Shown: positions 13,370-27,700 of the stretch, piece after piece
Layout: every line of letters starts with the position of its first letter
Position numbering within the stretch: position 1 is the stretch's first letter
DNA from: Floccularia luteovirens
Taxonomy: Eukaryota > Basidiomycota > Agaricomycetes > Agaricales > Squamanitaceae
Direction: 5' to 3'
NCBI GenBank assembly: GCA_009739215.1
Contig: VSJF01000002.1
Coordinates: forward strand, 1,922,001-1,986,000
Length of the DNA stretch: 64,000 bases
Made by a program: the position numbers and the translations under genes
The notes under the pieces: generated by a model
Told to the model about the DNA's origin: nothing
Databases searched by the model: none
Seen by the model: the letters and a program-made list of their open reading frames with translations, nothing else

Positions 13370-15738
13370 CTAATCATCCCTTTTCACGCGATCCTGAACC
13401 AATTCCTTGAAGAACTTTTCGACTTTGGTCGCATTCCTGGCATAAATAGAATTTTCGGGATTATATAGCCGACAGTTGTCGAAAACGAGTTGAGCATCGT
13501 TAGAAAATTCCTCAATTGAGGTATATTGATTTGTTTCCAGCTTATGTTCCATAGTGCTGAAATCTAGAAGATTAAATTTTAATTAGCGAGCTAAGTTGAC
13601 AAATAGTAGGTGTATGAAAGCACCCATTGGATTTTTTATGACATCATAGTAATCGGGTACATCATCACCATTAACAGGGTGAAGAAACGCCCATGCTTGA
13701 GGATAATCTTGCAAATCTTTCAGGAGACGTTCCATGAAATAGTGGTCAGCATTTTTTGGCGTTGTACGGGCGGTACTGGATAATAGCTCATCAATATTTT
13801 TTTTTTCTGAAACGAATTGGTTTAACTTTGTTGTCATAGTTGGGGTCCATCCACTTTCTCCTAAAGTATTCATTAAGAGAGCTTTACCAAACAGTCGTAG
13901 GGAACAACATACGGAGGCCAGGCACATCCTTAGGATCCACAGTCACATTAGGACCAGCTCCAGGTTGAAACTGTGGTAAGCCTGGGTGCACAATATGAGA
14001 TTTGGACATCTGTCGAACTTTTGCCATGATAGCTTCTTGTTGTCGTGCAAGGAAAGATGCTTTGTCGAGGTAGTTGACCTTGCGAAGCATAGTACATTGC
14101 ATAATCGTGCCGCCTTCATAATCTTTGATGTATCCAGCCCAAACAGAGCGGTCTAGTGTTATGTCCTTGGAGAAACCCTGCTTTTCAAAGTAACCCACGG
14201 CATAATTATCGGCATATGTGAGAAAATGCATCATTTCCGGATAAGTTTGGCGTATGTGAGCTTTGAAGTGATCCATGAGCATCCCACCATACCCCTTCAT
14301 GACAATCAGACTCATATTCAATTATCACAGACTGTCGTATGTACCTTCTCCTGGTCCACAGAGTTGGTAGCAAAAAACACAATTTCTGCAAACCCACGAT
14401 GCGGAAATGGTCGATAACAAATACCACCTACTACTTTGAACCCACGCTTGACGATACCCAGAGCCTTGGAATTAGAGTCGTAGACCAAGCGTGCAATGTA
14501 TTCACGAGGCATTTTCGGAAGTTGCTTTTGAAACAGAGTTTTCAATCCAGTAAGGATGATCAATGAACGCGGCTGTTTGTCGTTTTCCACTGGCATAATC
14601 TGTATAACCCCTTTGCGCAGTTCAATGACTGAAGCCTTCTCTGTCCTTACTGGAGGCTGGAGTCAGGTAGAATCAGTATCTAATAAAAGTATCTGTGATC
14701 TGCTTACACCCGCTGATGATCGTCTTACGGAGTCTACAGTGACACCTGCGGCTAGACGAGTGAGTTGACCTTCGTCTAATTTTTTCTTCCACTTTGATTT
14801 TGTGTTCGTGGCCGTTAACACCATTTATTTTCCCATTAATCTGATCTTCGGAGGATAAGAGTGAAGCAGGAGCAGTATGCGACTTCTTTGATTTCTTTCC
14901 AGGAGCCTGCTTCCCAGATCGTCTTCCTGGTACAACGCGTGATCCAGACACACCAGTTGCCATCCTAGCTGCTAACGGCCTATCTTCTTCCTCGTCTTCC
15001 TCATCGTCATTCTCATCTGCATCACTTAGTGATGAAGAAGACGCTCGCCGCTTTTTCTGATGTAATGGTATATCACTTAGAGCTGAAGAGGCAGGCGACA
15101 ATGGAACGCTAAGTAATTGATCTACTATGCATGCTCTGTATTTCACTGACAAGAATGTTTGTTGTGGAACACACCAGGTGATGAATTTGTCTCAACGCGT
15201 ATTGAAGATGTGTGGTGACTCATTTGTAGCCTTAGAGATTTTATGTCGTCATCGTCGTAGTCAAAATCCAGCAATCGACCAGAGTCCTATTAAATGACTT
15301 GGTTGAAAAAGGAACTTCTTTGTTTACTGGAAATACAGTACCTTGTAGGTTTGAGCCTTGAGCTAGCAAGATGATTAATAAAAAAATTGAACAGACCTGT
15401 AGGAGTTCGTCGAGTCGAATGGCCACACGACTTCTGCGAGCGAACTCTGATTTACCAAGTTCGGACTCATCAGCGTTGTGCTGTTTTGCATCATGACCGC
15501 AGGCACACAATTCCAGGTAGCTTGAGGTGATGTCGTCGTCGTCAGATCCATACTGTTCTAAACCACCAAGTGATGATTCGCTGAAGGGTTCATCAAGAAT
15601 GATATCCACGCCTGGAGGAGGGTGTAGTCCTGGACAAGAAATACATATGGAACATGGAGAATGACGTGCGATTTTCAGGGAAAGAAGAGAATCAGTTAAT
15701 CTGCTGGCGATATGGGATGCAGGATAAGCAAGCCTCAT
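13370..15738 (-). CDS. GCN5: Histone acetyltransferase GCN5 (SAGA/ADA catalytic subunit)
   Basis: It acetylates lysines on histone H3 as part of SAGA-type complexes in the nucleus. The GNAT domain is clear: [52 protein letters not shown] and [21 protein letters not shown]-terminal bromodomain follows ([21 protein letters not shown], then [10 protein letters not shown] and [12 protein letters not shown]). An N-terminal Cys-rich part ([10 protein letters not shown] and [11 protein letters not shown]) joins in frame through two introns and recalls the PCAF N-terminal homology region; a very acidic linker lies between ([14 protein letters not shown]). The first in-frame ATG is at 15738 (MRLAYPASH), but a short upstream exon is possible. 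One extra A in a run of six (14780-14785 on the plus strand) breaks the frame between VEEK and [16 protein letters not shown]. Confidence 0.95.
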
Positions 15739-15883
15739 TGTTTCTGGAGAAGGAGTGTTACTGAGAAGCACGTGCCTGATATAGTCCAATTATAATCAAT
15801 ATTTATAGTTCAATCCCTGCGTGTATTTTCTATGTTTTCTCTCATGGAGCTCTCCATTCTCTCCACCTTCTCATGCATCCATA
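15739..15883. promoter_or_regulatory. Shared intergenic region between divergent GCN5 and GH45-like genes
   Basis: About 145 bases separate the two proposed start codons. The side next to the secreted protein is pyrimidine-rich. A bidirectional promoter is inferred from spacing only; an unseen first exon of GCN5 could also lie here. Confidence 0.4.
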
Positions 15884-16898
15884 ATGTACACACACACCCT
15901 TCGGCTTGCGTCTCTATTTTCTTCTTTATCTCTTGTATCAGCTTGGATAAATTACCCCTCTAATGGAACAGCGACTATGAGCCACTACACTCTGCCAAGG
16001 GACTACATCGCTTCATGTGGGTGCACTGGGGCGAGCACACATTACCCCACGGCAGCTCTGTCTCAGATGGCATATGGGAGTAGTACTTCTTACGGTAGGT
16101 GTACCAATTCAATAAAAATTACTCAAAAATTTGAGCATAACTTTAGGTCCAGCATGCGGACAATGCTTCCAGTTAACGCTCGTAACACCCGTCATAGCCA
16201 CACCTCCCTTCTATCCATCAGTCACTAAATCTATTATTGTCAAAATAACGGACCTCTGCCCTCTTTCACAAGATGGTTGGTGTTCTGGTACAGACACCAA
16301 GCCTAACTCGTGAGTTTGCACTTAGTCCTAATCGTGGGATGTAAATTGAAACTTTTTCAGTGCTGGTCAATATCTTAACTTTGACCTTGCATACCCTTCC
16401 GATGCAATACCCGATGATTTCTTCCCGTCCAATGTATCATTGTATGGTTACAAGGTCAGCATTCCTCTACACATAATGTTTGCATCGAAAGGCTAAAAAG
16501 GTACACCCAGGATTTTGGTGTTTGGACTATAAATTATGAAATCGTTCCTTGTTCTAACTGGGGTGGTGCAAAGGATAAATCAGCTCTAGGGAGTGTACCT
16601 CAGCTAGCTGATGGCGGTTGCTGTCCGTCACAACCTACGGCAAGTTTTATAAATCGAAAAATTAGAATCAAGCTAATTCTAAAACAGGGAAGTCCTAACG
16701 ATACCTGCCCCTCATTTTCTGATAAAAATGGTATCCCGTAAGTGACAACACATGTGCTAACAATCATATTTCTCATTTTACCATCTCAGACCAGATACCG
16801 TTGCAAGTGCTGGACATAATTTGATTATCCCTCTTTATACCTTTTCTGCCCTTATACTCGTTACAGCATCATTTATGTTTGGTGTCTACGACGTATAG
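15884..16898 (+). CDS. Secreted GH45-like/expansin-like double-psi beta-barrel protein
   Basis: It is a predicted secreted protein of the endoglucanase V-like (GH45 subfamily C, barwin/RlpA-like) group, possibly acting on cell-wall glucan. A signal peptide is plain (LRLASLFSSLSLVSA). The barrel shows CGCTGASTHYPTAALSQMAYG, then GPACGQCFQLTLV, and the family motif IIVKITDLCPLSQDGWC with a candidate acid Asp. NYEIVPCSNWGG and CCPSQPT follow, with many Cys for disulfides. The protein ends in a hydrophobic tail (LIIPLYTFSALILVTASFMFG), which could be a GPI-anchor signal or a membrane segment. The intron at 16640-16687 fits only as GC-AG, joining QPT to GSPNDTCPS. Enzymatic activity is not certain, since many relatives are non-catalytic. 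Confidence 0.8.
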
Positions 16899-17027
16899 TC
16901 TATACCATTAAGTTTGTAGTATCATTTAGAGGTTTGTGCTGTATTTGGCTATGTGCCAATAAGCTATATACTGGATTGTAATGATACATATTGCACAGAA
17001 ATGTGAGTGTTATTAATATCAATGGTC

Positions 17028-18647
17028 TTATTTCTCCACATCATCAGACTGTAACCTCCTGTAACGTACTGGTCCAAAGGTATTGAGAGTAGATCTGATC
17101 AATCGTAGGCCCCCCAGCCATACAAATACGGCAGAAACCAGTGCAATGAAAATGAAACCGAAAAATAAACGAGAGAATATCGACGATGATGTCGAATCAA
17201 CAACCTCGTCGTGCAACTCAGGTGTCGAAACTGGCTCCTCAGCAGCCACGGTAGGGTTGGGTGTTGTTACTTCTGATGGCTCAGTGATATCTTCATGCAG
17301 GGTTGTGGTTATAACGGATTTATCATCCGTGTCTGTATTGACATTTGCGTCCTGTCAACAATAAACAACGATTTTATTTGTACGACAATTTTGAAAGACA
17401 AAAGAGGGCTTAAAGCTCAGCGTGAGCCGGTACCTCAGTTGGTTTCTCCTCTTCTACGATAAGCTAAAGTCAATGTACATGAGCCAACCATTGGACTGCA
17501 TAGAGTACGAATCAAATTACCTCGCCAGAGTCAGCAATAATGACATCCTCCGTGGGACGATCACGTCCATCCTTCGCCACAGATTCTTTTCAAGTAATAT
17601 CAATATCACAAAATTTAATGTTAGAAAAAGCTTTACCGATCTCGCGAACAATATCCATGCCATCAATAACTTTACCGAATACGACCTGCAATCATAATGA
17701 GAAACCGTTCGGTTGGATATGACAAGGTTACCCACATGTTTACCGTCTAACCAGCTAGTGACGACAGTGCAGATGAACTGGAAAACGATGAATTACATAT
17801 TGTATATATATTTTAAAAAAAGGCGACTAACAAATTGGGAACCTTGTTCGGGGGATGTCATTTACAGGAAAGAATATAGATATTTAGGTTACGCACCATT
17901 AGTGTCTTTTCCAGCATTTGCCATTGAGAGGATTCCAGGTCCAGTGTGGCGAAGTTTGCTGTAAATTGAAGACTTAGGATATGGAAACAGTAGGCGTAAC
18001 TTATACTAACAAGTTCTCGTCTGCGAATCTATCGCCATAAATCGACTGGATACTGGTGAGAAAAATACAAACAGGCTAACTTGGCGACATTACCTTGCCT
18101 CCAGTACCATCTCCTCTTGCTGTAGATCGATAGTTGAGTACCTTTGAACGTACTAGACTAGAAGGAAAAAGGGACGTACTGAAGTCTCCACCTTGAATCC
18201 TATCAGCAGCAATTAGTCACAAGTAGTTAAAATTGTGTCGAATAGTATACTCACATGAAGTCTTTGATAACACGATGGAACTTGGAACCTTTGTAACCAT
18301 AACCCAGCTCCTCGCCGTCCTTCTTTCTACCCGTGGCCAATGCACGGAAGTTTTCGACGGTTTTTGGTACAGTCTAGGAAAATCAATGAATAATGATCGA
18401 CTAGAATCTGGCAATATTATTACTCCTCCATACAACCCCATTGTGACTAAAGGGGAGTAGTTGTAAGAAACATGTCCGCAAATAAGGTTTATGAAGACAT
18501 ACTTCGTCCTAAATCTTTATCACCATGCTTGATGTCAAAGTAGACCTTGTGTGTGATCCTGGGCTCTTTTGCAGCCTCTGCGGACTGAGCACAGAAAAAT
18601 GCGACAATAGAGACGAGGATAAACGCAATTGAAAGACGTCCGAACAT
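17028..18647 (-). CDS. Cyclophilin-type peptidyl-prolyl isomerase of the ER, membrane-anchored
   Basis: It catalyses cis-trans isomerisation of proline bonds and probably helps folding in the secretory pathway. The start [21 protein letters not shown] is a signal peptide. The cyclophilin fold follows in exon order: [49 protein letters not shown] split by two introns, [11 protein letters not shown], and [21 protein letters not shown]. The catalytic Arg (FHRV), the FMIQGGDF loop and the Trp of the cyclosporin site ([11 protein letters not shown]) are present. After the domain come an acidic Thr-rich linker and one membrane helix ([20 protein letters not shown]) with a basic tail. This resembles cyclophilin B with an extra anchor, so it is longer than the soluble ER forms. 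Confidence 0.93.
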
Positions 18648-18796
18648 TTTGAGTTGTAAGTTGTAAGAAGAGTGGAAGGAGTTAAATAAAATAGAGATTT
18701 GTAACGACGTGGCAATTTTGAACAGTACGCCGTCCCGTGGGAAGTATCCGCTAATTATCTATCAGAACATATGTACAACCACCATTCATAACTTAT

Positions 18797-21355
18797 TCAT
18801 CTCCCATTAACTAATTTCTCCAGTACATCACCACCCGCAATCTGAAACTCGGATACCCCAGAACTAATCATCATCCCTTTTTTCTTCGACAGACGCCCTT
18901 GTGCACGTACAACTGCCTGCATACGTCCTTCTGCTCCGCCTGTTTGGTTGTGGTCCCGTTTTCCATGTCGGAGAGCATCACCATCTCCTGCTGAACTGGT
19001 GATCGTTTTCCTCCGAGCTTTATGTACATTACTACGGTCTGGGTTACCACGATTTTTCGTGGCAGTGACCGTTTTGGGAGCCTCTCGCAACGCAAATGCT
19101 TTTGCCAAGTGTCCAATGTGTAGATGTCGAATATGGAAAATGTGCTTTTCATTAGATGGATGGGTTGCGTACGCTCTCATGTGTGAAAGGAAGGCTTTCC
19201 GGGCTAGAATTGCATTCTATGAAAATGGTAAATCAGATCATCAAAACAATTGAGATGCACTTAAGAATACCTCTTTCGTACGTAGCACCCAATGTTCGAA
19301 GCTCATTTGAACTTCAGTAGCACGTTCTTCATAGTTGGCTCCACCAAGGCCGGCCTTCAGAACTTTTTCGAAACCAATGCCTTGAAGTGAGATTTTGTCT
19401 TTGGATTCGTTAGGATTGCTACCGGCCATTTTCTCTTCGACCCACTTCACCCAATCAGATTCACTTGGCAAGAGTATACTCCACGCTTCACCTCCTTTAC
19501 CAGCACGAGCCGTACGGCCGACTCGATGGATATACTCTGTTGCGCCTCCTTCTGTTGGAAGGTCGTATTGTACAACGGCACGGACAAGCGGAAGATCAAG
19601 GCCACGGGATGCGACGGAGGTACAAATAAGTACTGATGAAGTCTCTTTCAGCAGAACTTTTGGGATATCTAATAAATTCCTTGATTGTAGCAAGACGAAT
19701 AGATGTCGGTAGTGAACCATGTAAGCGATAAATTGTGGCCCCAGGAAGAAAGGGACATTGCAGACTAATTTGTTCAGCAGCACGTTCAGGTGGGTCGTCT
19801 GCATCGCTGGCAGTTGACTCGTCGCTATTGTCATCGAGGTTGGTTGTATTGGTTTCGCCAGTCGTACGCATGGAGGATCCTCCTAGGAGAGTCCAGTGAA
19901 AGTCTACGGAATCCGTACAACTAAGGAATACGACAATTTTGTTGCCATTACCCTTTCCTTGAGCAATGAGAGTTCGTAGAAGGGCAACCAATGCTACCAG
20001 GCGCAATTTCAGAGGCACGACAACATATTTCTGAATCAGTTGTGATGGTGGGGTGAATGATTCTGATGAACCATTGTGGGGAATCGGGGAGTCGGTGGCA
20101 AGGGATGTAGGGTCTTCTTTATCGAATTCTGTTGCCTTGATCATCATGGGGTTTACAAGAGTTGTTCCCGCAAGCTTTTGCACGTCTTCTCGGATTGTGG
20201 CTGAGCAAAGGATAGTCCTTCTCCTAGGGCCCCAATCCCAACCACCAACCTCCATACTCTGACCCTGTTCAACAGCTTGTATCGCGAGTTTCCGCCGACC
20301 ATCTAAGCCCTGGATAACTGCCTTTGATTGTGTCTTCAAACCCAAGTTCCATAAGACGATCAGCTTCGTCTAGGACCAGCCACCGACATTTCCCAACATT
20401 GAATGACGAGGTGTTTTGTATATGATCAAGCAATCGACCAGGGGTCGACACTAGGATAGGAATACCCTTTCTCAACCGCGCTTTCTCATGCGCACGGGTA
20501 GCACCACCAATAAGTAGACCCGAAACCAACCATCGAGTGAGCCTCGTGGAAGTTTCAGATTCTTCTTTCATATCTTCTGGTCGTAGACGAAGTTTAAGTA
20601 GATTTTCCAGTACATCAGATATCTGCTTCGCAAGCTCGCGGGTTGGTGTGATTATAATCGCTAGTGTACCTATAGACCTGTCAATATATGACAACGAACT
20701 CAGCGGAAGTAGGTCTTGTATAATGGGGAGTAAAAAGGATAAAGTTTTCCCTGAACCAGTTTGAGATTGAATAAACACATCTTTAACATCCGTTTTGCTT
20801 GATTGTGATATAATAGCTGGTAGAGCCGCACGTTGTATTGCGGTTGGTTTAAGAATATTCATTTTTTGTGTGAGATGTGAAACGAGTAGTGGATTCAAAC
20901 CAAGGGTTGAAAATGCGGATGAGTCGAGTGGGGCATTACTAGGGAGAGAGGTATTTGCTGACAAGGCAACTGGAGCAGGGGCTGCGATCTTAGGGTTATA
21001 TGAGAAGAGAGATGATATTATATGCGCTGGTTTAGCTTGGGTTTTGTCCGAGGCTGGAATTGTGGCGTCATTATCTCGACGGGGCCTTTTCAGAGGTGGG
21101 AATGGGGTATCGTCCTCCTCTGTTACAGATGTAATCTCCTTTGGCAACTTTTCTTCCGACCTGGACTTTCGTTTTGTTACCCGTTTTGCTTTCAATCTAG
21201 AGCATATTTCAAAATCTCAGAATTCAATATTATCGCGAACAAAAAGGACATGTAAAGAACCTATCTGTCCACCGACCCTTCTCATGTTTAATCGACTTGA
21301 GTTTTGTGGTAGGTCCACTATCTGTAGCAAGATTCAAGATTAAGCCATCATCCAT
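18797..21355 (-). CDS. DBP7: DEAD-box ATP-dependent RNA helicase DBP7
   Basis: It is a nucleolar helicase for large ribosomal subunit assembly. The start [14 protein letters not shown] lies in a short first exon ending near 21270. Motifs run in order: the DBP7-type Q region ([26 protein letters not shown]), [15 protein letters not shown] (I), TPTRELAKQ (Ia), [11 protein letters not shown] (Ib), [14 protein letters not shown] (II), CSAT (III), [13 protein letters not shown] (V) and [15 protein letters not shown] (VI). The basic C-terminal tail after [18 protein letters not shown] also fits the family. Two places need one base skipped: 20321-20322 (between FEDTIK and [13 protein letters not shown]) and somewhere in 19640-19700 (between LATIKEF and [13 protein letters not shown]). 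Without this the helicase C domain is cut off. Confidence 0.95.
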
Positions 21356-21640
21356 ATCAATTACTGGACTTGTAAGAAAAAAAATATGACATTTGTAAGT
21401 TAGATGCTGATTACAAGATAGCTCGGCTTAGTCATCAAGTTGACTCATTCCCCAATGGCCGGCCAACCGAGATACGACCCAGCTGCGGTGGCATAACTGA
21501 AAGTCTGCCACAAACAATTCAGGAACTCAGAATTTCTAGCAGAAGTGCGAGCTGTGTTCCAGCTTTCAGCAGTAACAATTTCGCCAAGCAAGGGTTCAAC
21601 GTTTAGTTAGTGGACGATCGAATTCAAAAGTAAAAGTCAA
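21356..21640. promoter_or_regulatory. Shared intergenic region between divergent DBP7 and ESA1 genes
   Basis: The two start codons are 285 bases apart. I see no strong TATA box. It probably contains both promoters; inferred from arrangement. Confidence 0.45.
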
Positions 21641-23451
<1,811 letters not shown>

Positions 23452-23613
23452 CCCTAGCACCTGTTCTTGTGTTCTTGTACTATATCATAAACCATTCGTA
23501 ATTTAAAGTAAATCTTAAACACGGCAAATAACAATTTTTTTAAACATGGAAAGAAGAACAAATTGTTTTTCTTATTGACTACAAATGATACATCTTCAGA
23601 AGAAAAGACGACT

Positions 23614-24269
23614 CTAATGTGCCCTACTTCGTAAATGCGCATCATCTGGTTGGTCTCTCCCAGTAATTTTAATCTCTGACCGCAAATCTTGGCGGCTCAG
23701 TGTTGGAGAAGGTGGTTCAGAAGCAGCAGGCGAGAACACGCCTACTCCAGATAACTTCAAATTATTCTCCTCCGCGTTGGCAGCGTAGTATGTATGCTCC
23801 TGAGAAGCAAATTCCAGCGATTCAGTTGAATCAACCGGACTTGATTCTTTGGTAAGGCCATATTCAGAATTGGTTTCGGATGTTGGAGACACCGGTTCAT
23901 GAATGGAAAAAGTTGGAACCTTGTGTATGTTGGTGAGGTCATTTGTAGACGCCTTTACATCGTCGATGACTCCAAGTGTACGTGCGATACCATAAGACAC
24001 AATGTCCTAAACAAAATTTGAGAATATATGCTCGATATATCAAAATTCTAAAAATTGTAATGACGTACCAGCAATGAAAGTAAGAAGAATGGAAAACTGA
24101 ATATGATAGATATGACGCGGCAAACATAGGCAATTTTCGCTACCCAAGAGTTATCTGTGTAGTTCCACAGGTACTCAAGATAGTATCTCCAGAGTATACT
24201 TGGGACTGAAGATGGGGAGATTTGAGAAACTTGGGATGTGAAATCGGTTACATAAGTAGTAACATTCAT
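23614..24269 (-). CDS. Small predicted membrane protein of unknown function
   Basis: I do not recognise the family. Two exons join at about 24068 and 24005, giving roughly 200 residues. The N-terminal third has Asn-X-Ser/Thr sites and then a hydrophobic segment (VISIIFSFPFFLLSLL), which is probably one or two membrane helices. After the intron come DIVSYGIARTLGVIDDV and a long polar Ser/Glu/Pro-rich tail (SPTLSRQDLRSEIKITG) likely to face the cytosol. The coding look, a good ATG and a clean intron support a real gene. It is convergent with ESA1. Confidence 0.65.
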
Positions 24270-24794
24270 TGTCGCTGGGTAGAACTAGTGCTTAGGAATA
24301 CAACGGAATCAGAGCGGTGAAGCGCTACTTACCAGAGTTGTAACTGATACCTTCTTTACAATGCTGTCGGGAAGGTAAGAGAAAGAGAAAGAGAGGACAA
24401 TCTGTTAGCGGGGCTGAATTAGCGGACTAGAGTAGCTGAGATCAATCACATGACTCTTATGCATGATAAACTTTAAATTTAGTACTTCCAAAATAAATAA
24501 TTAAAGTTTTCTGTTTCCCAATAAATGACTCGACCTACGCGTCGAACAAGGTTTATTGGATTTGTCTTGCGATGAACCTTAGAATATTCACACCGAGTAA
24601 GTTTGAGAAAAGAGCTCTCAAATTGGTCCTGGTATACATCACAGAAAGAGAGGGAAAATACGATATTTCTGTAGACACGGTGATATATCCAATGCAAAAG
24701 CCGTACGTAAAAAGATAGTGGGCTACAGCAGCGAAAGGGTTACAGAATCCAGAAGTTGAGGAGAAAAATAACACAGAAAAGAGATAGATGAACA
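24270..24794. other. Intergenic, AT-rich
   Basis: These 525 bases lie between the 5' end of the small membrane protein and the 3' end of the CSL gene, both on the minus strand. I see no coding exon. They should hold the 3' untranslated end of the CSL transcript and the promoter of the small membrane protein. Confidence 0.5.
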
Positions 24795-27700
24795 CTACGG
24801 ATACATTACATTAGATGGGAAAACAACACCGTCAGATCGAATGAGAATGATAGGTCTCCGTTTTGCAACCTGCGACTCTGGTGGTAGACAACCCAGGACC
24901 TCGGTGCAGCGAACCTCTACGTATGGTGAAGGCTCTGAACCAAAGAACACGCTAACCGGGTCTGTCTTGGAGAAGTATTCTCCATATACTGTAAGCATCT
25001 TTGCTACGTGCGGATTCGGTTTAGACATCACAGCTCTTGAGGATGCACAATTGGATTTGGGCGCCTCCGCGGCACGGTCAGGAGGCAAGTATTTTACAAC
25101 TCCAGGGAATGGAGTCACGGGTTTAGACGGGATAGGGAATGAACCGGTTTGCGGTGCATGTTGGTTGTCGAAGAGAACAGGTGGTACGTAGAAGTTGTAG
25201 CGTATTTGATCTAAAAAAAGCACACGATTAATATCACCCAAGAAGAATTGTTCCTTGAAATACGAACCTGTTCCAACGATGGTCCAGACACTTGTTTCAC
25301 CGATATCAACTTGCCAGAGTGCTCCAGACGACGCACCCGCATCACTGGAAGAACCACGTCGCGTTGAAGAAACAGAGCCAGCCGAGCTCGGCCGTCTACG
25401 GTTCTTTGGGCCAACAGCTTTGGTGATCCCGCTGGCACTTGACGTTGAGCGCCTCTTCTTTGGTACACGACCACCATCATTGGACACAAGTTCCGATGCT
25501 GATGGTGATGCTGGAGCACTGTCAACGCTGCTGTGACCGAAATAACCATCTCCACCTGATACGGGTGTTGATGTTATTGGAGATCCGGGAAGCGGTGGGG
25601 AACTGGCATCAGTGGTTTGCGTGTTATTCCATTGGCGACCGTCAATAGGTCTGTACGTGTTCACTTTCTCTCCCATACAAGACAGGAAAGCACCGGTTGC
25701 TCCAGGCGTCCCGGGTTCAGGCATTCCCTTCTTTTCATCATAGACTTCGAAAGCAATTTTGTGAAGCTGTGAAACAGGGTCTCCGCAAACTTCTCCAGGA
25801 GCACAGAAGTGATCTGCAACACCCTTGGCACCTTCCTGTAGGCCACCTCCAACCACTGTGGTTTGGTGATCGACCTTGCGGATAATTAAGATAGGACTAA
25901 CAACACCTGATGTCAGGCATTGCAGAACAACGGTCTGATTGTAGTAAATGGGTATCTGAGATCCGTTGTTCGTGAATGGAATAGCGTTTGGGGGAGGAGA
26001 GGGGTAATCTGGTTGAGGAGGTGGAGGAGGCGGGGCATCGCTTGAAGCACCCGACGATTTAGCGACATCAACAATGTACATAACAAATGGATCTGGGATA
26101 CGACGTTAAAAATAATCAAACACGGCTACGAATATGGCTCACCCCAGCTAGCAGTACGAGCGATGAAAGAAGGAATCGTAGATCGCGAACGTTGATCAAG
26201 GCCCATTAAAGGAGAACCATCAGAACCCTTGAAGGAAGACCCTGAACCAGAAACGCAAAGATATTTTGTCGAGACCGTCTGAGACCGTAGCCGGTGGAAT
26301 AGTGATATTGTTGAACCATGATTGATGCAAACTTTTATAACACAATAAAAATACAGTGTCAAAAAAAAAGCTCTGCTGCCAAGACTCAATAGTACTCACG
26401 TTCCAGATTCTTAGCACTTTGTCGTTTCTTACTTGGTTTGCTGATAACTTTGATTGACCGACTTGGGAAGGTCCCTATAACACGCTCAGGCTCATCATCT
26501 GAAGCAGGAGCTGTAATCTTGACAAGCGCTTCGACCTTCTTCTTTTTTTCGTCTACGTCGGAGATGTAAAGCTGTTTCCCTACGCAGCGACCAATATAGG
26601 TCGTTCCTGACGGAGGGTCACTAACGTCAAATGATTTGCCTGAAGAGCCTGTCCACTCTATGGATCCTTCTGGTGGTACAGGCTCGCCAGAAATGGATAT
26701 GACTACACGGGGAGGACAAAGTTTAGGTTCCTCGCCCCTGCGGACGACATCACTCCACCAAGAGTTTCCAATCATTATTGCTGTCGGTGGGGGGCAAAGG
26801 AATCTGGCGAAAGCAATTAATTGAAGATTGACGCTGGTAGAAAGGATATATGCGCACCGTTTCTCAGTTCCGTAAGACTTTTGGGCTACTTTACTGGACA
26901 TGACAATGATGGTACGTTCACCAAAAGCCAAACGGTTGGGCGTTCGCACATATTGTTCCAGATATGGTCTTGGTTTCTGTTAGATGGTGGCAGGAGGATC
27001 AAAAATACGGGTTGTTCACCTGATGAATGTCTGGAGATCATTGGACGACCCCATCACGGGATGACCCTGTAGTCTCATTCGAGCGAGTGTTTCATCAACC
27101 GAGGGCATGCGAAGCGACAAATCTTGATGGGGACTGGGTGTCATGTAATGTGGCATATCATCATAGCCAGCTACGCCAGGATCACGGAAAGAGTGTGTTG
27201 CCTGGGGAGCGACACTTCGCAAGAGATCGTTGCCATGTGAAGAAGTAAGATGGGATGAAACAGCAGATGGGGGACCTGAGGGGTGATTGAGTCTGTTTTC
27301 TGAGGGATAACGTGAAAAATGCTGGAGGGAGTTGGGAGGGAAGGTCATGCCATTGATAGCATAGTCATCAGTGAATTCTGGCTGATAGCCAGGTGCAGAA
27401 CCGAGATTTGGTAAACGACGATCGGACATGTCATTGTAAGCTGGGAGAGGATAATCCTTGTTACCGACAACGGGAGGGGGAAAGGCAGAAGAATGGGGTA
27501 AAGCACCAACGGAATCGTTTGGGGTATATGGAGAGACTTTACCAGAGCCATAAGAAGAGGGAAGACTGTTGATGTTGTCATAAGTACCACCGTTTGAGCT
27601 AGTAAAGGAAGGGACCGAGTCGCTGAAAGAGGGATGGGAATAGATTGCGTCAGAGTTAATACCATAAGAGGGACCTAGAGAAGAGGAAGATGAAGCGTTC

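Noticed and set aside
15150..15240. A separate small gene upstream of GCN5 on the minus strand
   Set aside because: Phase-matched introns link its exons (ELLQ to LKAQTYK to DSGRLLDF) into the GCN5 reading frame, so one gene is the simpler reading.
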